Part shown: positions 54,528-64,000 of the stretch, piece after piece
Layout: every line of letters begins with the position of its first letter
How positions within the stretch are numbered: the stretch's first letter is position 1
DNA from: Prosopocoilus inquinatus
Taxonomy: Eukaryota; Arthropoda; Insecta; Coleoptera; Lucanidae
Length of the DNA: 64,000 nucleotides
NCBI GenBank assembly: GCA_036172665.1
Contig: CM069873.1
Span: 39,112,001-39,176,000, forward strand
Direction of reading: 5' to 3'
Made by a program: the position numbers and the translations under genes
The notes under the pieces: model-generated
Database searches by the model: none
What the model was told of the DNA's origin: nothing
The model's input: the letters and a program-made list of their open reading frames with translations, nothing else

Positions 54528-55300
54528 TTAGGCGGCTTGTCCACGACAAGAATTTTCGCCGTGCGCCATCCCTGCAAATTTACCGGGTTAGTAGTAACAC
54601 ATTGGTAAAACGTTAGATTATATTGTGGTTTGTCCACGAGCCGGCACGATAAATTTTCAGAACACATGCAGGCCTATTATGTAACATTGATATGCATGTC
54701 AATTGCTATGCGTCTTCAAGGTCTTCAATAATTGAAGAGAACTTGAACGCGAATTGAAGAGAAGCACAACTTACGGATTGTGCGTGCGTTGCCAATTTTA
54801 AGGTTATCGTGATTTATTTATACTTATAGTGAGAAATAGAAAAACGAGTAACAATTTGACCTTCCAAATCCATGCTAAAATCACGCTTCTTCTAACCTTT
54901 CACTTGAAGACAATCCGACGACTAATTATGGATAAATTTTTATTCTTTAATCCTGCACGCTTCCGCGTATACCGCCGAGCGCTGTATTTCTTGGCAGATG
55001 GTTTTAAAATGCATTTACATCAACGCCCGGAAAATGATATTTTTGAATACGTAAAAACAGTTATTATTTTTGTGACAGCGCTTCAATTTGCTAGACAGCA
55101 CAGCCTCTTTGATTAATTGATATGCTTAGCAAGTGACTTTGCAAGGTCACGTCCCATTTCAATAATTGTTACGTTTTAGGTCCATATCCATATTACAGAA
55201 TAGATCCCATGGACTATTAATGGACCATTAGTATTACCACTAACACGGTAAATTTGCCGGGACGGTGGACGGCGAAAATTCTTGTGGACAACCCGCCTAA
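54528..55300. mobile_element. Non-autonomous DNA transposon, about 770 bp
   Basis: The ends are inverted repeats of about 70 bp: TTAGGCGGCTTGTCC at the left and GGACAACCCGCCTAA at the right, continuing with shared blocks AAGAATTTTCGCCGT and GCAAATTTACCG. One open frame of 95 codons (54829-55116) has no recognisable motif. Target duplication and superfamily are not determined. Confidence 0.72.
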
Positions 55301-55322
55301 GGCGGTTAAAGTATCCGTTAAA

Positions 55323-55517
55323 ATAACATGAATAGGAAAACACAAAATTCGTTCTTATTTTTCAATTATTTTTTTTTGAGTGATTATTTCAGTACATTCC
55401 GAACCTTTATGCTTTCTTGTAGCATGAAAGACATTCTTTGAAATAATCACCCAGAACCAAATGAAGTAATTGAGAAATAAGAACGAATTTCCTGTTTTCC
55501 TATTCATATTATTTTGG
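55323..55517. repeat. Short foldback (MITE-like)
   Basis: The left half (ATGAATAGGAAAACACAAAATTCG at its start, written here in two overlapping parts: ATGAATAGGAAAAC and AATTCGTTCTTATTT) is mirrored by the right half ending GAAATAAGAACGAATT and GTTTTCCTATTCAT. The whole can fold into one hairpin of about 80 bp. No gene. Confidence 0.75.
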
Positions 55518-55799
55518 CGCACACTTCAATCCCACCAATACTTCTTAATGTAGTGTGTATAAAGAGTGGTTTACAATAAATTGTATTTCTTTTGTTTTTA
55601 AGATAGGAAGCTATAATTTCATATCTAGCCAATTCCAAACGACTTATTCTTATGACATTTTCCTGTATCTTGTAAAATGAGGGTACTTTACTCTTAAACG
55701 GTATTTATTTCTTAAGCTTGTTTTACACGGAGCGATTTTTGCGAGCGATTTGTTGCGGCGATTGCCCGCCGCGAGTAATTGCTTCGTGTAAATGGTAAG

Positions 55800-56625
55800 T
55801 CGCTTGTGCAATTTAAACACAACATAAAAACTCAGTATGAAGATGTGTACGTGCCAAAGCTGTGGTACTTTAATCTGTTAAATTTCATGGATGAGAAGAG
55901 CTATCCCGTTAGAAACAGTGTGTCATCATTAGATATATGTTATCTTTTAATATGTTTGTATTTATTTTAAATTGATATTTATTGCATATTAATGAAACAA
56001 TTTCTGTTGACACAACTGAGCAAGAAGAAATTATATTTGATGGAGGCGTACAGGAGGTATGTAAACTATTATTGAGTCCTGAAAGTTCAAGTAGTTCAGA
56101 GATCAGTGAGTATCGGAAAATGCAAGCATCAGAAAAGTCAAGTAAACGAAGAAAATCTGATAATATTTCAGATGTCAGTAAATTATTAGAGAATGCTACG
56201 CAGCTAATAGCAAGTACATCAAAGGCGATGAATGCTCCAGATGAATTAAACAGTTTTCCACAGTATATAACAGTCCTGTTAATTCTTAAAATTTATATTT
56301 ATAAGTTTATTATAAAATATGTAATTATTTTGTAACTGCTACTTAGAAAAATTGAGGTTTATGACTACGTTTCGCTGTGTATTTGACACCTTCTTCAGGG
56401 AAACGTTGACATTAATTTCAATTTTTCTAAGTGTCCGCTACAAAATAATAAATATGTTATGATAGTTTTCAAATTTGTAAGTTTATTAATAAATTTATTT
56501 TGATTTGCAGGAATTTGGTATGTGAAATGAAGAAAATCAAGTGTGAACAAAGACTTCAAAGATTGAAAAGAAAACTTATAAATTTGGTATTTGAATTCCA
56601 AGAAGAGGAATATGACATCAACATA
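55800..56625 (+). pseudogene. Harbinger MADF-type DNA-binding protein, partial, spliced
   Basis: The second protein of Harbinger elements is thought to bind DNA and bring the transposase to the ends. Seen here: the end of a MADF-like domain (YVPKLWYFNLLNFM), then a serine-rich part (SPESSSSSEISEYRK, SSKRRKSDNISDV). A last exon starts at 56511 (after TTTGATTTGCAG), encoding a helix LQRLKRKLINLVFEFQEEEYD and ending at 56625. The donor is likely GTATAT near 56262. The first half of the MADF domain is missing, and the frame between 55970 and 55982 is broken, so the copy looks inactive. Confidence 0.68.
56334..56446 (-). repeat. Foldback in Harbinger intron with degenerate hammerhead-like core
   Basis: Arms CTTAGAAAAATTGA and its mirror TCAATTTTTCTAAG enclose, on the minus strand, CTGAAGA, a GTGT/ACAC helix, GAAA and GTC. 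Stem I complementarity is poor. It sits inside the inferred intron of the MADF gene. Confidence 0.4.
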
Positions 56626-57587
56626 TAATTTTTATAATGTACTGAATTATTATTTGCATTCAGAGATTTTTGAAAGAATGTTTATATTTGTGAAGAATGT
56701 TGTTTATTTTTATAGCAAGAGTTATTCTAAGAATGTTCTTTGAGCATTTTATATAATTTTTTTTTAATATGAAGAATTTTTATTTATAATAAATTGCCAT
56801 TTCACAATAAATGTAATTTTGTTACAATCATAAATATTCAAAGTGTTCTTTTAGGTATGCAGGTAGTACACTAATGCTTAAAAGTTTCGAAATGAAAAGC
56901 AATAAAATCGTTCGAATTTGAACCTTATTGAAACGGGCCTAATATATTTCGAACCTTAAGGAACAGAGACACTTTCTCCGCACCCCGATAGGAGGGTTGT
57001 TTACTTAGGTCCTATTAAACCCCGGCCGGTGCAGATGTTTATGGTTTGTTGAATTTCGTTGCCAGTATTTGGTTCCGAGTATTTATTGAGGCGACGCGCG
57101 GTTGCGAACGCGGACGCGGTGGCGAATTTGTTTGTTCTCTTTTGCTTTAACTTAAAAATTGAACAAAAAATGTTTTTTTTTTTTTTTAATTAGAATATTT
57201 TATATTGTTAAATAACAGGATTTCAGATCATATTATAAAGACATATAAATGTTAAATTGCTATAAAGGATCGACGATGTTAATTAATCTGAAAAATTATA
57301 ATTATACCAAATTTCTGCCTTTGTTTGACTTCACAAAAATTTTATTCGTTTGTAGTTTGTGTATGTTTTTCTGTGGATTCTAAAATTTTCATTACGAGAA
57401 ATACATAAATAGATTTTTAGTAAATATGAAAAACAGGGTGATTTATTAGCTCACCGACAAGCTTTGCCATACGGAAAGCTCACATAATTTTAAGAAAATA
57501 ATAATAATTAGGACATATGTTCGATTTTATTTATTTTTAAGTAAATAGAAGACCTCACAATTTTGATTCTAGTTATTTTGTCCCGTT

Positions 57588-57635
57588 TCTCTGTACAGCT
57601 GTTTCAGTCCTATTTGGGGCTTCGTCAGCAGAAGC
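57588..57635 (-). ncRNA. Diverged hammerhead ribozyme relative
   Basis: On the minus strand: inner stem I TTCTG/CAGAG, CTGACGA, stem II AGCCC/GGACT (one mismatch), GAAA, ACAGCTGT, triplet GTA. The same order and the neighbouring ATGTCGCTATTT show it is an old member of the 312-bp family, lying between the two Harbinger genes. Confidence 0.6.
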
Positions 57636-58825
57636 GATCGCAGGATGTCGCTATTTAAGCGGTTTCTATTATGCTATTTAAGCATTTCCGTTATATTTTA
57701 CATTTTTTCAAGTCATCTTTAATTTATAAATGTTAATATATTGATATTTTCAATTCAATTTTATCATACACGTCTCATTCACATGTCAAGAAACCTATTC
57801 ATGTAAAATATTTTCGACATAAGAAAAATTATGTTTCATTTTACCGAACCTCTGTTTTATGATACCCTTTTGTTCTTTGTGATAAAGAGATATCACGTAT
57901 AAAAACATTTATTTTGTGAAAATATGTGAATGATTTTTGAGTATTTGAAAAAATATATAGAATGAGCTAGATTATTTAAATTTGTTTCTTATTATAATAA
58001 TATAAATGCTAAGAAGTTCTGCCCAACAAAGCTATTAATTAGTTGCAAAACATATGTGTATTTAATGAAACTAGAAAGTTCAATTTAATTAACGAAAAAT
58101 AACAGATTTTATTTTATTGACTTATTTAATTTCAATTGCCAAAGTTTCAGAAATTTTAATTTCATAATGCACATATTATTTACTACACATGTTATAATAT
58201 TTAGAAAATAAATTTTGTTAAATTTCTTATCCATCCAACTACAATGAAAGTCTTTCTAGCAGATTATTCAAATTGGTTGAATAAGTTCGCATCTGTGTTA
58301 AATCGCTGCGTTTGCGATGACCGGTTTTATTATAGGGGTAGCAGGTACGGTTGTAAAAGCTATAAGGTTCATAATTGCAAAGCATAAAATTTCTTACTGC
58401 CAGTGGCATGTCTCGTACTCCGAAAACTTTATAGCAGAAGTGTACCATCGCAAACAATATAAACGGAACGAGAAGCAGTAAAACTGTGCGAAATTTGACC
58501 ATATTGCATCGCATGGTCGAGATGATTACACCGGCAGGTAATGCAATAAAATGTGCAATAAGGCTGAATTTCGCTAGGTCTAAGAGGCATTAGTGCCAAG
58601 CAAATTTGCAATCGTTCCGTTCATATTGTCTGCGATAGTACATATGTACATATTTCTGAAAGTTTCTCTATATTCCATAACTTTGCATTCGTCGTCAAAG
58701 AAGTTCTTCAAGATAATATTTAGTCATACTAACTTTATCTACATTTTAAAGGTACACCTTCTATCACTCTCGTCTGTTTCCTGATATTTGCTGATGCATT
58801 CCTTGCTTAAGTAATTATGTAATAC

Positions 58826-59813
58826 TCAACACGCCAATGTTATGTCTTGTACTTTGTCTGCATCTAAATTAATTGTATTGAGAAGTATTCTGAAGCGATT
58901 AGACAGAATTCCAAATGCATTTTCAACAACGCGACGTGCTCTGCTTAATCTGTAATTGTAAATTCTTTGTTCATTACCCATGTTTCTAAAAGGATATGGT
59001 TTTAAAATATTTTTCATGAGAGGAAAAGCAGCATCTGCAACAATAACATAAGGCATAGTTTGTTTTCGTCCTGGCAATGCCTTCTCTTCAGGGAAATTAA
59101 GTGTATTATTATCAATGGCTTCATATAAAGTGCTTTTTCGAAAAACACCTTCATCAGAGATTCTTCCGTTCGTGCCAACATCCACATAAAGAAAGTGATA
59201 TTTACCATCAACCAAAGCCAATAAAACAATACTGTTGTATCGTTTATAGTTAAAGTATGTAGAGCCTGCACTCACTGGAGCCCTAAAGTTGATGTGCTTC
59301 CCATCCATTGCAGCTAAACAATTTGGAAAATTCCAAATTTGATTGACTTTTTCTGATATATTTAACCATGCTGCTGCAGTATTTGGACACTACAAAAAAA
59401 AATAAATTACAACAAACTACAAAGTTCTTTACATAACTTACCTTGAGATAGGCTTCTTTTAAATTTTTATATATTACTTTACATACTTTAGGTATGAATA
59501 TGGAAATTGTTGACTCAGACACTCGAAAGTCGAACATTAAACTACGATATGAATTACCAGTTGGCAGGAAACGTAACGTTATTATTAGTTGTTGTCTGGG
59601 GGATATACTTTGGCGCATATTAGTATTAGCTTTTCTTATGTCTTCTTGTATTAACTGTAACAGTTTCTCAAACGTTGATTCATTCATGCGCACATAATTT
59701 AAATATGTTTTTGGTTCATTAAATTCAGAAATTAAATTGATATTTCCTTTTGCGGTATCACCATTTGGCAACCATGGCCTTACCCACCAGTTTATCTTGC
59801 ATTTCCCTTAATT
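58826..59813 (-). pseudogene. Harbinger transposase (DDE_Tnp_4 type), one intron, possible early stop
   Basis: This enzyme catalyses cut-and-paste transposition. Exon 1: a beginning such as WWVRPWLPNGDTAKGN, then MNESTFEKLLQLI and SPRQQLIITLRFL. A 52-bp intron (59390-59441) follows YLK. Exon 2: CPNTAAAWL, then AAMDGKHINFRAP with the first Asp, NSIVLLALVDGKYHFLYVDVG, ISDEGVFRKS, IVADAAFPL (second Asp) and the end RLSRARRVVENAFGIL with Glu. The frame is open from the chosen upper limit, where a TAA lies just upstream at about 59811. Whether the N-terminus is complete is unclear. The end (IT-LAC) is at 58826, about 30 residues short of usual. Confidence 0.85.
59390..59441 (-). other. Intron of 52 bp in the Harbinger transposase
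   Basis: Minus strand donor GTAAGTTATG, acceptor preceded by a run of nine T and ending TTTGTAG. Splicing in phase 0 joins the conserved YLK and CPNTAAAW parts. Confidence 0.82.
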
Positions 59814-60180
59814 TTTCTTTAATAATATTGCAACACCTATTATTGACCCAAGCGTTCCTACCAAAATTCCTTTCATTACTGCGTTTTCCATCATTAATTA
59901 ATAACCATCAACACCAACCATTAACAAGGTACACATTCATCTTTTCTTCGCATTGTAAACAAACACCCAAGATTACAAACGCTGCAAAAAATTTTCGTTT
60001 GTACAACGCGGGTACTACTGGTATCATTTACCGGTTGTCAGCACTGAAACTGCTTTTTATTAGTGTGTATTAAATAGAGGTGATTACACGATGCGACGGA
60101 ATGCTGCGATAATTTTCTCGCTGCGATCTCTCGCCGCAATTTCTCGCTGCGATTAATTGCCTCGTGTAAAGCTAGCTTTA

Positions 60181-60949
60181 GTGTCCACGCTGCATACCAT
60201 TCTACATAAATTTCATCTGACATTTTCCAATTTGATTTTAGGGGATGCAGAAGTGTTCAGACTCAATAAATTTAAATAAAAAACGATAATAAAAAAAATC
60301 CCCATTTATAGCACACTTTTGAGAGACAGTGTATATGTAGGCAGCTGACATTCTAACCTCGGAACATGGCTGCCGCTGGCCGACAAAGATCAAAGACGGC
60401 ATCGACGAGTTTACGTTCTGATTATTTCTTATAAAAACATATGTATAAACTCTTTAATTGTTTCTATATACTGTAATTTTGGAAACAAATTTATAATAAC
60501 AATACGCAATAATTACGAAAATAAGTGATTGTTACGGCAACACATGGATTGATTTTATTTACCAATATTACAAAATGGCACATTCTAAAACAGTCAAGTT
60601 TAGTCAACTGGAAAACTAGCGCGGTTGTTAATTCGTTTCAAATAATGCGCCATCTATTCGAAAAGAATAGAATTTAAAATTTTGTTTATTAAATAACTGG
60701 TTTTCTTACAATTTTTTTACTTTTCTGACTTTACTGGATTAAACTATAACATAAATTACGTGATTGTAAAGAATTTTTTTTTCATAAATTTTATAACATT
60801 GAATATTATTTATACAAAAATATAAAGTAAATTGTCGATTCTAAGTCTTTAGCGCCATAAATAAAAGGTTATAATAATAATAATAAGCATAAATTTTTTT
60901 AATCTCGGAACCGGACAGAAATATGATGGGAACACACTCAACGTAAGTT
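60181..60949. other. Noncoding stretch
   Basis: AT-rich, with a short ATA/AAT repeat near 60870. No gene or clear repeat is recognised. Confidence 0.5.
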
Positions 60950-61560
60950 TTCAAAATCCGTACGTTTATTAATAGAATTTGGAGACATTTTAATTTTACA
61001 CATTTCTATGAAACGTTTTTTAAATATATTAGATTCACTGTACAAAATATCAGTATTATCAAAATCAAAATTATCATTATTTACTAATGGATACTCTACA
61101 AGCATTGAATGATTTTGATTATTTCTTTTGATATAATATTTATGTTGGTATAAACGTTTTTTTTTTAATTTTGGCTTGTTTCACCTACATAAACATTATT
61201 ACAGAATTACAATTTGAACATTTGATATCATAAACCACGTTAGGTTGTTTTAATTTCGGTATTTTGGTTTTTAAATTCGAGAAAATAAAATTTAAATTAT
61301 TCACATATTTACTGGCTAAAATTGAATTATGTTTTTTGAATATATGTTTAAATGTATTGTGTAATGGTTCAATATAAGGCAATGATATGTATTTATTGTT
61401 GTTATTGATTTTTAATTACTGATTCAATAAGACTTATCGGATAAGAATTTTGAATAAGAGTTTTCCTTATTAAATTTAAGTTATCATAAATGAAAACTTG
61501 ATCGAGATATTTTACTTTCATGATGAAATAATAGTTGCAATTTTAGAATTTTTTGGTGTG
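60950..61560 (-). pseudogene. Penelope-like element fragment (linker and GIY-YIG endonuclease)
   Basis: Read on the minus strand: a linker with LIRKTLIQNSYP and LIESVI, then YIEPLHNTFKHIFKKHN, LKTKIPKLKQPNVVYDIKCSNCNSV. After a frameshift comes VGETSQ with the basic helix KKRLYQHKYYIKRNN of a GIY-YIG-type endonuclease, ending in a variable tail (FKKRFIEMCKI). This is the order RT-linker-EN of Penelope-like retroelements. The RT is not present; stops and shifts show an old remnant. It matters here because Penelope-like elements are the proposed drivers of hammerhead retrozymes in animals. Confidence 0.75.
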
Positions 61561-62038
61561 GAGTTATATAAAGTTTCTCTTCGTTAAGTTTATTTTCTTT
61601 TGTTTACACTAAATATTTTGGGTGTTGGGATTATTCAATCAAAAATAACTGTTCAATACATTCGTTGCGCAATTAGAGCGATATTGCCCCTGTCTTAAAA
61701 TGATTCACCGCTCAAGAAAATTTAGCCCCAAACTCGTTATAAATTTTCAGTTATGTAAGTGGCAAGATAAAGGAAAATAAAAGTAAGGGATCGAAAATCA
61801 GTGTAATGTTAGCATCGGTGGTGTGAGCTTGTGAAGTGCACCGGTCGAGAAATTAGAATCCTGGTTAGTGCGGGGTTTATTATTTACATACAGTCTAACG
61901 ATTTTACAATGTTAATATCTCTGAATGAACAGCTGGTAACAATTTATCAATCAGATGGTTAAAAAGTCGGTGCAGTCGTTGACTGATACCAGTTAATTGT
62001 TTGCTAATCCATGTTATGCGGGCGGGTCGTTGCGTGGC
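61561..62038. other. Noncoding stretch before the satellite
   Basis: No gene recognised on either strand. Confidence 0.5.
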
Positions 62039-62775
62039 ATTCCTGAAACCTACTGGGTGCGTCTTCCTCCAGTAGACTGTGAGGAGGGAACCTCGTGCGT
62101 TTTTCCTTGGTTCCATTGCACTACCTACAGCTGGCTAAAGGTTATCCTAGCCGGGGAATGCTAGTTTGTTTTACAAATTTATGATTAGATTCCTGAAACA
62201 TACTGGGTGCGTTTTCCCCCAGAAGACTGTGAGGAGGGAACCTCGTGCGTTTTCCCTTGGTTCCATTGCACTATCTACAGCGGGTTAAAGTTTATCCTAG
62301 CCGGGGAATGCTAGTTTGTTTTACAAATTTATGATTAGATTCCTGAAACCTACTGGGTGCGTTTTCCCCCAGTAGACTGTGAGGAGGGAACCTCGTGCGT
62401 TTTCCCTTGGTTCCATTGCACTACCTACAGCTGGCTAAAGGTTATCCTAGCCAGGGAATGCTAGTTTGTTTTACAAATTTATGATTAGATTCCTGAAACA
62501 TACTGGGTGCGTTTTCCCCCAGAAGACTGTGAGGAGGGAACCTCGTGCGTTTTCCCTTGGTTCCATTGCACTACCTACAGCGGGCTAATGGATATCCTAG
62601 CCGGGGAAGGTCAGATTGTTTATCAAGTTTATGATTACATTCCTGAAACCTATTGGGTGTGTTTTCCACCAGTGGACTGTAAGGAGGGAACCTCATGCGT
62701 CTTCCCTTGGTTCCGATTGCACTACCTACACCGGGCTAAAGGTTATCCTAGTCGGCTAGTCGGGATATGCTAATG
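62039..62775. repeat. 150-bp satellite, five monomers with dimeric pattern
   Basis: Monomers start ATTCCTGAAAC at 62039, 62189, 62339, 62489 and 62639; the period is exactly 150 bp. Monomers 1, 3 and 5 have ACCTA and AGTAGACTG or AGTGGACTG. Monomers 2 and 4 have ACATACTGG and AGAAGACTG and AGCGGG. This alternation indicates a 300-bp higher-order unit. The last monomer is the most diverged. The open frame across it is incidental. Confidence 0.88.
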
Positions 62776-63798
62776 ATATCTATTTTCTAAGTTCGCCCTG
62801 CAGAAGATGGAGATCAACCTTATGGAAGTACATTTATACAAAGAACGGTGTTCATTAGCGCTATTAGGTGCAGTTGAAGTTGTTGTATAATGGTTGAACC
62901 GGCACGTTCTGCTATTGACGGCCAGTACATTACATAATGATTAAAGTAATCGGTCTATGAAATTCTGATTTCGGAAGAATACCTCATTGGTTCATTTACA
63001 TAATTCAGCTAGTTAGTCATATAACATTGCTATTCTGTAACAAATAAACAAAAGAAATAAAAATTGATTTAAATTTAGCATTTGATTTGAACCGTAGTTT
63101 ACATTGGTGCGTATCTTTAAATTGCATTCCATAGCGTTGCAATATTATAAGAAAATGAACATCTGAAAAGAGTAGTTGAGTGTTGGGGTATATAGACAGA
63201 AGCAGCTAAGTTTGCAGTGACGTCACGAACGTGAATGCCTAGTACGTTTATAGTAGTTCTGAAGCGACATAATTATTTGAATTTTATACATATTTATTTT
63301 TTTATTAATTATCTATGCAAATACACTTAATTAATGTTATAATGAGGTGAAATATAAACTTTGAGTAAATGTATGCATGTTCCAAATTAGTCTAGGTAAT
63401 TTATGTTGGGTAAATCTTTGTGCAATCATAAAGTTCTGGTTATATCAAATTATTAAATGTAAATAACCTGAAGTTTTATTGTTTTACATTTTCTTTTAAC
63501 TCTATTAAGTCTAAAAACTGCAGTCGTAGAAAAAAATTTCAAGAATTTAAATTTATTTTTTTTTCATAGTGAATAAAATTTTGAAACAGTTTGGAGTTCA
63601 TTGGTTTTTATGATATATTTATTGTCATCAAAAAGTACACGATATGTTCAAATATAAAAGAACAAAGCTTTTATTTGTAAACAAAAGAAAATATACAAAA
63701 ATTAGTAGCTATTATAATATAATATGGAATCTGAAGTGCTTCGATATAATACATTTAAGAAAAGATTTACAGATACAAAGAAAGTAAACGTTGCATAT
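62776..63798. other. AT-rich stretch without recognised gene
   Basis: No coding pattern or repeat of note. A TAAAA/ATTTA-rich composition dominates. Confidence 0.5.
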
Positions 63799-64000
63799 TT
63801 AATCACTCTCACTCTCTTCGCTACTAGTGCTGGAATCATTATTGACCGATATAATTAACGGATGAACGTCTTCGGTGTCAAATACTACTTCTCTGTCCCA
63901 CCATTTTTTAATGACATTATCAGTATGAGTGATAGTATTCGCCCACATTTCTGGAGTCACATGGTTCAATGCCTCCTTCCACATATCCACAGCTTTTACC
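63799..64000 (-). CDS. C-terminal end of a transposase-like protein, cut by the window edge
   Basis: The frame is open to the window end. It contains MWKEALNHVTPEMWANTITH, IKKWWDREVVFD and an acidic serine tail (SSTSSEESESD). Tails of this pattern (VTPE-W, then a W-rich helix and an acidic end) occur in DDE-type transposase proteins that are abundant in insects; the family is not certain. Most of the protein lies outside the window, so whether it is intact cannot be judged. Confidence 0.4.
   Translation of the reverse strand, partial: VKAVDMWKEALNHVTPEMWANTITHTDNVIKKWWDREVVFDTEDVHPLIISVNNDSSTSSEESESD

Larger units (their letters stand above)
55715..60177. mobile_element. PIF/Harbinger DNA transposon, 4.5 kb
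   Basis: It is bounded by TTA target duplications (55712-55714, 60178-60180), the 3-bp preference of PIF/Harbinger. The ends are imperfect inverted repeats: TTTTACACGGAGC at the left, GCCTCGTGTAAAGC at the right, each followed by GCGAGCGAT/TCGCTGCGA-rich repeats. Two genes point towards each other, a MADF-type protein on the plus strand and a DDE transposase on the minus strand, as usual for this superfamily in insects. The region between them (56626-58825) is AT-rich and noncoding except for a hammerhead-like relic. Confidence 0.88.

Noticed and set aside
62507..62773. Open frame of 88 codons across the satellite
   Set aside because: 150 is divisible by three, so one frame stays open by chance; no protein signal.

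Overview
The window is eukaryotic, AT-rich and almost entirely transposable-element DNA. The element set (a Polinton/Maverick, an env-bearing Ty3/gypsy errantivirus, CsRn1-type gypsy elements, PIF/Harbinger, a mariner-like element, a Penelope-like fragment, very short GT-AG introns) points to an arthropod, most likely an insect. The order cannot be told. No host single-copy gene was recognised, nor any tRNA, rRNA or CRISPR array. All readings were made by eye.

1-23,478: nested insertions. An imperfect inverted repeat (1-116 and 23,364-23,476) suggests an old terminal-inverted-repeat element. Inside it lies a 5'-truncated non-LTR retrotransposon of the CR1/Jockey type (329-1,908 and 20,737-23,091). 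Its ORF2 was split by an 18,828-bp Polinton (1,909-20,736). The Polinton has a perfect 6-bp target duplication (GATAAT) and 114-bp terminal inverted repeats, each folding into a 39-bp hairpin. It carries protein-primed DNA polymerase B, retroviral-like integrase, packaging ATPase, major and minor capsid proteins, an adenain-like protease, a phospholipase-A2-like fusion protein, a DUF8207-like protein and several unknowns. It is a nearly complete virus-like genome with a few point lesions. Three of its genes show short introns.

23,479-30,140: small DNA transposons (foldbacks, mariner-type MITEs, a degenerate mariner-like transposase with perfect 33-bp ends), then the first array of a 312-bp repeat.

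30,244-48,983: three LTR elements. Two are CsRn1-type gypsy elements whose primer sites match tRNA-Trp: one on the minus strand, internally deleted, and one on the plus strand, nearly full length. The third is an errantivirus with gag, pol and env that contains a nearly exact 3.0-kb tandem duplication.

48,984-54,449: more arrays of the 312-bp repeat. Each monomer contains a complete type I hammerhead self-cleaving ribozyme core. Two of the three arrays are flanked by 13-bp target duplications. Together they look like an animal retrozyme family (non-autonomous, probably mobilised by a Penelope-like element). A second, unrelated hammerhead-bearing foldback lies at 50,660-51,172, and a diverged relative at 57,588-57,635.

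54,528-64,000: a small DNA transposon, a foldback, a two-gene PIF/Harbinger element (55,715-60,177, TTA target duplication), a Penelope-like GIY-YIG fragment, a 150-bp satellite with dimeric higher-order structure, and the C-terminal part of another transposase-like protein at the right edge.
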